A stretch of DNA of 64,000 nucleotides from Pogonophryne albipinna (lineage: Eukaryota; Chordata; Actinopteri; Perciformes; Artedidraconidae): assembly GCA_028583405.1 (NCBI GenBank), contig CM053248.1:23796543-23860542 (forward strand), in the 5' to 3' direction. Made by a program: the position numbers and the translations under genes. This document shows, one piece after another, positions 1 through 28,459 of this stretch (its first letter is position 1; each line of letters starts with the position of its first letter). The notes beneath the pieces were generated by a model. It was given only the letters and a program-made list of their open reading frames with translations, did no database searches and was not told the origin of the DNA.

Positions 1-367
1 ATTCATAAACCGCTGTGTAAGTAAATATGGATCCACTTACTGTTCGAGTACTGTTATGTGTTGTTTAGTGACACTGCATCGATTCTCAGAAACAATATAT
101 AGCTTTAAATAATAGTTTTATGCAAAGATTACTAAAAAAAAACTGAAAAACTATTGCTAAGATATTTGATGTTACATGGACTGTGGTGAATGCTAATTAA
201 GATTATATTGATATGATAACATAACAATTTGTTTTTCATTTGGTGATGTGTTTTTGCACTGTGACATTATTCCTAAATTAAAAAATGGTATATGGCTTGA
301 TCAAAGTATTACACTATACCTCCAAATGTTAGAGTGTAATAACCCTTGTTTCTTGATCAGCCTGTCC

Positions 368-608
368 TCCTCCAAAAAACGACCAAATAGGTTGATTGTT
401 CAGCAGCTTATTACGACCTATAGTCACGTTTTAAAGTTTAGCACCTCTAGTGATCGTGTAAGACCACTAGAGGTAGGTCTCCCTTGTAAAAGAGATCGTT
501 GATCTCAATGGGATTTTTTTACCTGGATAAATAAAGGCTTTAAAACGTGACTATAGGTCGTAATAAGCTGCTGAACAATCGATCTATTTGGTCGTATGAG
601 TTGGAGGA
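368..608. repeat. Inverted repeat, about 70-bp arms, around a LINE-like 3' tail
   Basis: The left arm 368-436 and right arm 538-608 are near-perfect reverse complements (shared core cagcagcttattacgaccta). The 101-bp loop holds a smaller hairpin (cctctagtg / cactagagg near 445-472) and tctcaatggg...acctggataaataaag, which resembles the 3' tail of teleost LINEs. Confidence 0.75.
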
Positions 609-1693
609 CTTGTTGTTCTTGATACATACAGTATATTGGAAGTTTTCGCCAACGCACAGCCTTATTTGGACAGGAACTCAAATCTACTGTAATTTATTTA
701 GTAAAATAAGAAAGGTCTTGATCCAAAAATGACACTGCTCTATTCATGAAGCCACTTATCCTGGTAGCTGGATTTAGTTCAGACATGGATGTGTAGTCGT
801 AGCTTGCATCACTCCTCCTAACATGTCACCACAGCTGATGTAAGGGGCTGCTTGCAGTGTGTTGCATTACCAGTGTCAAAGCCTTGCTCCATAGTGGAGT
901 GTGTGAGTGTGTGTATGTGTGAGTTGGCTGTATCCAGGAATCTTTGTTGTTGATGTGCTTCAAGAGGTCGTTTGTTTTCATCCACTGCAGGCCCTAGACA
1001 AACATGTGTGGGACCAGATCACAGCAAGTTCTTTTTTTTTCTCGGACGACACATCCATTAATGTTTTCTTTTCTATTTATTTGTTTTATTTGGAGAGTGG
1101 TTGACTGCCCCTAGAGTTAGTTAGATATGTACATTTCATCAGCAGTCCCAGGGCTGGCAAATCTACAAAATAATTATGGCATCAAATGTTGTAATTCAGA
1201 CAGGAGTTCAGAGAGTAAACATTGCATCACACAAAACTAAAACGCTTTCCATTAAAAGCATTACATCGTACAATAAATGAAACAAAATACTCTATGATAA
1301 TTACTCTATGGTTAACTCTATCAAAATAATTTTTTGTCATAGTTGCTGAAACTTATTCTAGGTACTCCCTCTAGAGGGAACTTTGGGATCTTAGTCTTTG
1401 CAGAACATTGACTTGCTCCAAAACCTATACAACAGGAAAGGTAAAAACCCCCAAAAGGATAATAGGGCCTCTTTAACAATGCTAAACAGTAGAATATGTT
1501 TCATTTGAGGCAAGAAACAGACAATCCAGTAACAGAATCTTGAGATATATTTGATCTGTGCAGCCTAGTGTGACCATTTGACCGGAGCTCACGAGCCCGG
1601 GATGGAGATTCCTTGTCTCTGATTGGTTGATTTTAATAAGGCGCAGGGGTGTCAAGCAGGTGCTATAAGGAGCAGTGAGAGAAAACAGTGGAT

Positions 1694-1746
1694 CATGTTA
1701 ATTTTTCACAGATTATCCCTCTCATTTTCACAGATTATCCCTCTCA
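1694..1746. repeat. Short tandem duplication inside a dispersed repeat
   Basis: The unit ttttcacagattatccctct (plus cat) occurs twice in a row. The surrounding sequence to about 1810 resembles an interspersed fish repeat, family not assigned. Confidence 0.5.
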
Positions 1747-3584
1747 TGCCCTACTGTCAGATTAGATATGACAAAACATTTTTTTTAATAAATTACCAAC
1801 GGCAGCTTTAACAGTCTCATGATTGGCTATGTTTCTGCTGTAATTACAACTGTGATTTAGAACTCGACAAAGTAGCTCATTGTCTGATAGTGCTGGGTAT
1901 TGTGTTCCAAAAGTTCACAGCTTTAATGACATTGTAAATGAGATTGTTGCTGCGGTGAATCGCATGTGAACACAATGTTGCCGTTTGCTTCTTTCAACTC
2001 GTTAGATCAGTACTTGTCAACATTTTGTTATTCACCACAGGTACGACCTGTTTGCCTTGGCTGTAAATATAAGATGAGTGATGATAACTCTGCACTATCT
2101 GAAAGAGGAAGATCAATCTACCAAACAGACTCGCACACATGTAGAGAGAAACATGAACAGAGACATCTACTATAAAGACAAAACATTTGCACTTTGATAC
2201 ACAAGGAGAAAATGTGATATTTTTTTCCAAGCTACGTACATTTCTCAAGTATTCTCTTTCTCCCTCCTGTGATATAAAAGTCAGGCCTCCCTGTGTTTTT
2301 GTCCTTGCAGCCTGTAAAGTCTACCACAGCCCTCTGATCGCATTCTTTCCCCTGGGATGCTACAGTATATCTGAAAAAGTAAACAAGATTCAGCTTTTCC
2401 TTCCCCTGGACATGAGGATATCCTCTCATGAGCGAGTAAAAGGCATTTAGTGCTCTTGCTATGGATTTTATAACGTCGCTGGTTCTCATTCCTTGGAGGT
2501 TTATATACTAAGTAAGGCTTTGAGACTCAGTGAATGACATTTAGGTTGAATAGAAGTGGGAGTTCTGTACGTACCGGTCTGTCTGTCAGAAGATGAAGGT
2601 CCTTTGTTTGGTAAATACACTGTTCTGTATGCAGTATATGGGTGTGTCCCATTAAGTAAATGATAGGTGTCTAGTACATACACTGGCTTTCTGCGGTACT
2701 CTCAGTAACACTCATTAATACTTCTCATGCCATACTGATGGATTTGAAGATTTCAAAAACTTGTTTCTGAGTTCTGAAAAATAGGGAAGGAGGGCACAAC
2801 TGCCTAAATACTGCATTGCTGTTTGAGTTTGTACATTTCAGCCATTATATAATGAGTTCAGATTGATAATAACTATGTTTAGATGATAATGATGATCTCC
2901 AGTAGCTGTGTGAATCATTGATCTATTCTAGAACATTGTGTTGTACATTCAAAATCAATATACTACTTCCTTCTTGCAGAGGACAAGTTGAACACATATT
3001 GTTAATATGTCAAGCGTGATCAGGGTTTTGTCTGTGCTTTGACTGCAGATGTTCAATGGTGATTACATGCAAATGCAACATCTATAACTCACACATGCAA
3101 AAAAGCTGCTAGAGATACATATGCACTTGCTGCAGACCATGTCTAGTATGTATAGTATCTACAGAGCATTTTGTTTGCATTATCACCTCAAGCAGTTATC
3201 CTTTGCTAAATTGGGACTTATCTGTTCCTTTTTATGAAAACAAACATTTTTCATATTTGTATATATTCCTGTCATCTGCATTGTCTAAATTATTAGTTTT
3301 AAATGTATTTTTGAAAATAAATCGATATTTTACAGTCCTTTTAAATATTGATTATTTTTATTTTTATTTTTTTTAAATAGAACTTGTTAAGTATCCATTT
3401 TATTGCAGCATTTTTTAAGCATGAAAAACTAATTATTTGACTTGTTGAAAGTTTGCTGTATATGATTAGGTATTCTTGTGTTGTTTCATTATTTTTTATA
3501 TTATGACAGTTTTCCTAAAATTATATTTGTATATATATATAGGTTTAAAATACAATATTTAGCAGCTGAATACACACAACATTC

Positions 3585-3795
3585 AATACATTACATGTCA
3601 CTTGTTAGACGCTTTTATCCAAAGCGACTTACATACATTCAGTGCTGTGGGAAATCCCAACAGGAGCAATTTGGGGTGAAGTGTCTTGCCTAGGGACACA
3701 ACGACATGCTGACTGCAGTGGGACTGGAACTTGCTATCCCCCTGATTCAAAGTTCAGCACACTAGGTTCAGCGCACTAACCCACTGAGCCACAGC
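3585..3795 (-). mobile_element. tRNA-derived SINE
   Basis: Read on the minus strand it starts ggctgTGGCTCAGTGGgtta, a Pol III A box. It then has a B-box-like AGTTCCAGTCC near 3725-3735. The body contains the widespread teleost segment gacgcttttatccaaagcga (+ strand). The orientation and both promoter boxes support a tRNA-derived SINE rather than a functional tRNA. Confidence 0.65.
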
Positions 3796-4264
3796 CAATT
3801 CACATTGATGTGATCTAAATGCAGCTAAATACTGACTTGAAGTATAGTATAGTCTTATTTTAAGTCACTCTGTACCGGATGTAGCGAGCTGTATATATTT
3901 GAGGATTTGGCTCCATGTTAATTATTGGTTGTGTGTGGGTTGCTGTACACTTGTGTATTTGGACAGAGGAAGTTGTCTTGTTTTCACTCAGTGGCATGCT
4001 ATATCCCCTTCTTGCTCAGCCTGTAATTTAGTCAGTGGAGGGATACATGAGGGAACCAAGTGTCCATTAGCGCTGGATGTATAGGACCAGACAGACCCAG
4101 CTGGAGCCTTTAGCATGCAGGCTGAACAATAGGCAGGGGGCCTCATTCAGACACTGTTATAGATATAATTCTCTGGACTATTCTCAGTGTCTTTGCATTG
4201 TTCTCTCTGTTTAAAGAGCACTACCTTCACAGCAGGTGCCTTTCAGTCTTCCATTTTCCACTTA

Positions 4265-4793
4265 AAACCTATTTTTATCAAGTCATGCAGAAAGATTGTG
4301 TATGTGGCGTATTAGATTGGTCGTGTTGAACGTAGCTCTGTTCTTTCCACCACGCGGAACCTCCGCCTTGCAAACATTGCATCTGGCTGTTACACTGCCC
4401 TCGCTTTCAATTTTATAATACTTCCAAACTCCTGACATTTTCTCTGTCCCGAGTCCCGAGTCACCAGCTGAACGTAGCCTCTCGTTAGCTTACTGCTAGA
4501 CACTGCGCCCACTCTGTTGCCAGCTTTGAGAGAAATAAGCAACCAGGTCTGAAAACAAGCCCAAAAGAAGCAACACATACATTATGTTGTGTCATTTCAA
4601 ACCAAAACTAAGGCCTCAGGATGACTTTAAGACGTGAACATGGTCATTTTTGTTTTGTAACATTGAATAAAATTTAAAAAAAATTATTTAAAAAAAAAAA
4701 AAATCCCGATTTCTTTTCTCCCGATCCCGATCTTTTGAAAATCACGTGATCGGCTCCGATCCCCGATCACGTGATCGGATCGGGACATCTCTA
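4265..4793 (-). mobile_element. hAT transposon relic (5' terminus plus BED finger)
   Basis: On the minus strand it starts tagagatgtcccgatccgat, a hAT-like TAG terminus. Two GATCACGTGATC-type palindromes and a BED-finger ORF follow. The far end is not identified, so the element is probably truncated near 4265. Confidence 0.65.
4283..4438 (-). pseudogene. Truncated hAT transposase N-terminus with BED zinc finger
   Basis: This 51-codon frame starts MSGVWKYYKIESEG and contains ARCNVCKAEVPRGGKNRATF followed by NTTNLIRHIH, then a stop. It has the BED pattern: aromatic VWKYY, C-x2-C, the NLIRHIH helix and terminal His. No catalytic DDE region or dimerisation domain follows. It is a relic of a transposase, not a host gene. 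Confidence 0.7.
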
Positions 4794-7549
4794 CATAAAA
4801 CCTACTTGAGGGAAGTATTTTCTTGTAATTTAGGTGGACTTATAATATTCCATATTCTTCTTATTGCCAACAAATCCCATACAAAAATACCAAAACCATA
4901 GTTCCACTGTTTCCTTATAACAAACAATTCTGTATATCTATACATTATCTTCATTGTTGTTTTAAAACACAATCCCATAAACTCAGTGCTGCTGCAAATA
5001 CTCACTTGAGCACTAAATGTGTGTACATTCGCAGTAGAAGGTTGATCAAAACAAAAGCACTGTTTTTCTACTGTTTGAGTTGAGTTATGTAAGAACTACA
5101 GTGCCCATCTGTTTCGTGAATGATCCCTTTAAAAAAATAAACACATATTATCTATAGGCTTTTATTTTTATGCCAAATCAGGGAACCAATGAGCCACAGA
5201 CGGGTTGGGTTAAATAAAGAATTTAGAGACCCATTGTTGCTTTTGTTGACACCAAGACATCAATAGAATAATCCCAACCCTTATTCTTTAAATGTACCAA
5301 CATAAGAGCAATTATCATTAATGAGATATAGTTATCTGTGCCTGGTGTGGATGTGCTGTTTTGATAATGAAAGCCTTAATGAAAACTGCACTCTCTTAAA
5401 ATAGTCACGTCTCTGGAGAGTGCTCAGTTACCAGACAGCGCAGCAATTACATGTTGGACGCACTCCACAGTCAAAGTCACAGGTGGCGAGGCTGGCTGTC
5501 CTCCAATCAGGGTAGAATGGGTGGTACTAGCAACCGAGAAATAAAGTCGCACAGATTTGAGGAAGGAGGAGGGAGAGGCAGAGTGTATAGTGGGTTGGCT
5601 GGCTAAACTTAGCACAACTGCTAGAGACATCAGAGTGTAAGAGAGAGAAAGAGAGAGTGTTAGTCCATGTATGATTGCTGTGTAGCAGCTAGTCATCTAG
5701 ATCTGAATCTTCAACTAGCAGTCCTCGTCTGCCATGCATATTTTACAGTCCCACTGCGGCATCAGGTCAGCACTGTAAGTCTTTTTTTGTGACATCTTTT
5801 GTTGACTCTTCTGTATTTGTCTTGGACAGTGTGTGCTCGTAGTTGTGCAACGTGTGTGCATATTCTGCATAGGGGCCATAGGAATCATACCATTGCTCTC
5901 ACATGTCAACTTGTGTGTGCTGGAGGGGCCGCAGAGAAAGTACAGTATGTGCACGTCTCTGTGGGGTTGGCTCAGGTTGCTGCGAGGCACAGTGTGTGCG
6001 GGGACGTTGTATACTTGCCGGTGTGTCGCAATTCATGTCCCGTCAGAGTGTAAGAGCTGGAAATTGAAAAGCGCTCTGTGGTACGCCTGCATTGCACAGG
6101 GCGTCTTGCCCCGACCTGCAAAAACTCACATTCCATCAAAAAAGATTCAATTATGCATGATGTTTTCACCCATGTACAGGCGTTGTTGTATTTTCACTAA
6201 GTGGCCGCAGGTTCACCGGCTGTGTGATACAATTTCAGAGCTTGTTGAGCTGCATGCTTTCCAGCATAAGCTCCTAAACCTAAATGTCTTTCTGTTTGTT
6301 CAGAGTTTTGCTCCAAACCATCCTGTTAGACATGAAGTAAATAGTTTTTCATATGGAGGTGTATTTGTACCTACTGTGTTTGTATTTATGTTGTTGTCTG
6401 CTTGCTTCTTAGGGCCACTTGACACTCTTTCCACTCAGAGCTTTTAAAGTAGTGCACTTCTGGGGCTCTGCCAGCTCTTTTTATAGCTGCCGTAGTGCTA
6501 GTATTTTCATTAGTGCTATTTTGGTATTTATCTTAACAAAAGCATAGGGCTTATTCAGAGAACCATGATCCTTAATTTCATTATTATATCATTGCTCTGC
6601 CAAATATCTGGGTTTATTAGCTACACAGTTTAACATGCGTCAGGTGGTGACATCTATAAGGGACATGTTGTTGACATCCAGGGAGGGCAGATGCAGAGAA
6701 GCTGTGGTTGTTGTTGGAGTGACAGAGACCTGAATAAAGTGTTTCTGCTGTTATCTAGTTTGCCTATGTTTCCATCTTTAACAACATACTGCCACATGGG
6801 AGGACTGCTCTGCCACAGAGCTGTCAGTTTGAAGCTTGTCGCCTCCAGCTGCAGTATGGATTGATGTGGAATTGAGTTGACAGAGAGAAAGGTATTTACC
6901 TTCAAATGGCAGTCAGTGAAAGCCCCACCTTGTCTTTCTGCTGCTGTGACAGCTTTAATGATGTCTCCTCAGCCTGTCGGCCATGTTCAAAAGCTTTCGG
7001 ATTTCTTAACCTGTTATATTGTGAAATAACCACCTCGCAACTATTGGTGATGTTGTATCACAAGTAGCATTGCTTCACAGGTGAGCAACCTGAATCCTGT
7101 TGTTTTAAACACAGTTGCCATGTCAGATAGCCTCCATTGTTACATCCCATCATGACAGGAACAGTATATCCTGCATTTTAGATAGTTTGCGAATAAGATG
7201 CTACAGGCACAACAACCAGGATACTCTCAGACAATTTCACACATTTCCCCACCACACAAAACTACTTCTCTCGACCGGTCGATCGCAAGGGTAGTGTGGG
7301 TAGATCGCATGTCATTGAAAAAACATGAAACACATTTTATTTATTTATTTTTTAAAGTTAGCCTATCATGCATCCTTACTATGGCATTTGCCACTTGATT
7401 GACGTACAGGTAAGCCAGTCTGAGTTGTATTGTGCCATACGGGTTCATGCAGTTATGAGGGGGCCTCACCTCCTCATCTGAAGCGCAAATGCGGCGCACT
7501 ATAATGCGCTTATGCTGCGCAATTAGTGTAAGCGCGCCCCCCCCCCCCA

Positions 7550-7612
7550 TCATTTGGGCTTGGTCATTTTAAAAGTAGCTCCCAAGCTGAAAAAGTGTGG
7601 GCACCCCTTCTC
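7550..7612 (-). mobile_element. hAT-like terminal fragment
   Basis: Read on the minus strand, ggggtgcccacactttttca then gcttgggagctacttttaaa resembles the end of a common fish hAT family. The other end was not found. The call is from general resemblance only. Confidence 0.35.
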
Positions 7613-9965
7613 TGACCCAATAGGCTTTTTAAGAGATAATTGAATTCCTTGTTAAGCTGTCTGGTGCATTCTGAAAAGGGCAAAAGGAACCATAACTGAG
7701 AACAAAACAGTGCTATAGTTGAGGTTAAGGTTAAATGTGAAGGGCAGTGGGAATTGGCATTTAAGCTCCATTACAGCAACTTCTGAATTTAACAAGCAAT
7801 TATGCTTCTTAGTTTTAAAGGGGCAAACACTGCTAAGTGGTGTGAGATATAAAAACATGTAGAGTTATAGGAGAAGAAGGAAACTGTTGTTCGTTAACAA
7901 GCAAAACAAATGTTGTCAATATGACCTTTTAAACATAAGGGGTTATTGTTCACTTTGCATTAAACCTCTTATCATTAAGCATGAAAACAAAAAATGTTTT
8001 TCATGTACTGAATGACTAAAATCCATGTTTTTCCATCTCTTAATCCCAGTTTAAATGAATATTGTGAAGTGATGATTTCTTATATAATCAGAGGTGTCAG
8101 TATTCATGCTTGATCTTCAGAAAGTGAGTTATCCCATCATGCAACTGAAATAAAAGAGGTACTACAGCTGGGACCATATTAATCAAACCTTTAGAAATAG
8201 TTTGCGTTCTCTTATTTTATTTATTTATTTATATAAAAATCACTTTACTTTAATGTATGCTAAATACAGGGTCCAAAATTAGCAGCACTGCAAATGCCAG
8301 TAAAAATCAACTTTGCTGTTTGAAATAAATATGGTCAGTCGGTTTCTGATTTAGGCCTACTTCACTTAAAACTCACATCACAATAACACAGAAGTTGAAC
8401 ACGTCAGTACCATAGGGGTGTTTTATTAGACGATTATTGAATTGCTATATATACACACAGCCCAAAATCACAAAGTGCTTAAGTATCTAATGGGAAAAAG
8501 GTATAACATCAGAAAGAGCAACATTAAAGGGACATTTCCTCCAGATAATGAATAACACACTGTACCTCAGCTCCTTCACAGGGCTAATGTAACCAGTATT
8601 GCATTTTAACAGAGTGGACTTTCATTTTCTATATGGTGTGAATGGAGTCCTGCTCCCTCTCCTGGAGCTGGGATTAAAGGGCTGTGGGGGGAGAGCTGAG
8701 GGCTTCAGGAGTGTCTGAGAGCAGAGAGCCGGACTCTTGGGATTCTCAACAAATCAAGCCCTGGCGAGGAGCACTCACTGACTCTCTCACATACTCTCTA
8801 TTCTGAAATGCCCCCCCTCCTCTACTTAACTCTATCCCTCCTCCATCTCAGCGCTTTCATAAGTCCCTTCAGAGCAGCCAGTTCCCATCTGTGCTTTACA
8901 TGCCTTTCACATAGCGTCAGTGTGGTTGGAGGTGTGTTTGAGTGCACATGCTTTGAGAATGTTGCTTTGCATATGCTTGATGCTTAATAGACTTTGTGTT
9001 ACATCTCATTTTATCGGCCGTCCCATGTGTATGCTAATAACTGGAGTGATTTGGAGGTTAAAGTCTGTTTCCCACAATATCGTTTTTTCCACCAATTCGT
9101 GTCGGGAGCCCCTTTTAGGAAATATCTTATTCGAGAGAAAGAAGTGCCAACGAGTACACATTCTTTCTTTGGTCTGGAAAGCTCCATAACATCGGCAAAC
9201 AGTGCTGTGGTTGTTGTTGATGATGTAAGATGGTGTAATGCCAGATGAGACTAATACAGAAAGGTTTGTAAAAGTCTGTAAGGCCTTGTTATGAGCTTAT
9301 GAGACCTGCTTGAATTAAAGGGTTTTTAGATTTGAGTCTAGATAATATACCCTTCCCTTTGTGTGCAAGCACTAACATGTTGTTTTTGTCTGAAACATTC
9401 CTATGCAGCCAGCACTGGGATCTGATTCTACTAATGGTTTTATACTAATACCACCGTAGCCTCATCTTTATCTGCATCCGTGCAGATTTAATGAAATAAT
9501 TAGACATGCATGCACAGCATTAGAATGTTGATTAAGAATTTGAATGATTATGAAGGAACTATTTAAAACAGCCCTACTGAAACTGACTGTTTCCTTTATT
9601 TGTTTGTGCTCTAACTTGGACCTCAATTACATCTGGTGTAACATTTGATCTTTACCTGTTATCACCTGTAAAAAAAAAAAAGGATCAAAGAAACCCTTGT
9701 ATTTGCACCTGCGTGGTGTAAATAAGCATTCTCCTCAGCCTGATGGAGAAGTTGATGGACATGTGAACAAACATGACATGTGTCCATTCAATCTACTCTC
9801 TTGTTCTTTGCTTGGCAGTTTGAGTTAGCAGGAACAGGTGGAACTAGATCCCCTGCAACTTTTGGAGCAAATGTTTTCTTTTATATGTGGCTGATACATA
9901 AATGTATAGTGTATTTACATTCACTTCTGTCTCTGACCTTTTCTCTCTGTTTTCCAATCTTTCAG

Positions 9966-27405
<17,440 letters not shown>

Positions 27406-28459
27406 AACACAATTCCCACCACGCAAAGGGAAGAGGAAGTTGGGGCAAATTGGGAGATGGAAGGGCCATCGTTTTTACAGGGAAAGGAAGGAGGAAGAGT
27501 CCTCTCGGCAGGAATTTGCATTCCTCCGACATTGCATTTACAGATGTGGTTTAAAAACTGGAACCAACCAACACACAAACAACACACCAGCAACAGGAGA
27601 GTCGAGCAAACAGAGGATTTTTGTTTTTCGACAGCCCTCTCCTCCACCTAATTCTCCTCCTTTTACCTACCCCTGTTTCAAAATCCGTGTGGGGGCCCTT
27701 CTGTCTGAGCATGATGTCTTATTTAGTAAGAGTTGTATCCATTTGCCAAGACACTTGCACGCACACACATGCACATACACACACAGCCACAGCCTGTTCC
27801 ACCTCAGTTCTTCGAGCAGCGCTCTTTTCGGGGGTCCGTTCCCCCTCTCGTGTTCTTTTTTGTAACGGTCACCAATTTACACACCTTTTAAAGCCCATGT
27901 TTCCAGCTGCCATGCTGGCCAGCACCTCTCAGTATTATTTCTGAATAAGTGTTAAGTCAGTAATTCAGAAAATATGGACAACGGTGACATTGATATTGAT
28001 GCTCACAGTCATGCAGGCACATGCAATCAGCAAACACTGCACAGTGAAATTTCAGCGGATGCTTTAAGCATTACTTTGGTGTGAAATGGCTGCTGTATAG
28101 CAGAGCTACCAGACTTAGTCTTTATCGATTCCTCAACTCAATCTGAGCCGTTACAGCTGTTTCTGGGTATCTTATTCGATCCCAGTGATACCGGTGCTAT
28201 ATTTATAAAAGGCTACTCCAGTTTTATGAAATTGTGTTGTCTGCCTTTGAAAAGTAATGTGCAGAACATGGCTCCATATCTACTTTCATTTTTTGTCATT
28301 GGACCGGCTCCTGTGACATACACACACACACACACACACACTCACACATTTGAGCAGATTTGCCTTGTCATTGCCCGAGCTGCTTGTGTAAGAGCCCTAC
28401 TGGCTTTTTAATGAAAGTTAAACCCTTCTCTCTCCAAGGAGTTACTGCATTGAAATAAA
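27406..28459 (+). other. thraa: Candidate thraa 3' UTR, end not determined
   Basis: This is the sequence directly after the stop codon. It is CA- and pyrimidine-rich with no recognised coding content. The first AATAAA is at 28454-28459. Further AATAAA hexamers occur downstream (for example near 34831 and 35244), so the true 3' end could be several kb away. Transcript data would be needed to place it. Confidence 0.3.
28321..28341. repeat. (CA)n microsatellite
   Basis: Short uninterrupted CA run downstream of thraa. Confidence 0.95.

Larger units (their letters stand above)
1..9965. other. Upstream/5' intronic DNA, no coding exon recognised
   Basis: This is AT-rich vertebrate noncoding sequence with the repeats listed separately. 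The first thraa coding exon (about 20 residues) could not be identified here. Two phase-compatible short ORFs with donors exist. ATG 5733 ends at donor CACT|gtaagt (5775), and ATG 9238 (MPDETNTE) ends at donor AG|gtttgt (9264). Neither is clearly homologous to TRalpha. A CCAAT box (ctccaatcag near 5500) followed by a purine-rich tract could mark a promoter or noncoding exon. Confidence 0.5.

Noticed and set aside
5833..6447. 204-codon + strand open frame
   Set aside because: Cys/Val-rich composition without a domain, splice context or codon pattern of a gene. It lies in repeat-poor AT/GT-rich noncoding DNA.
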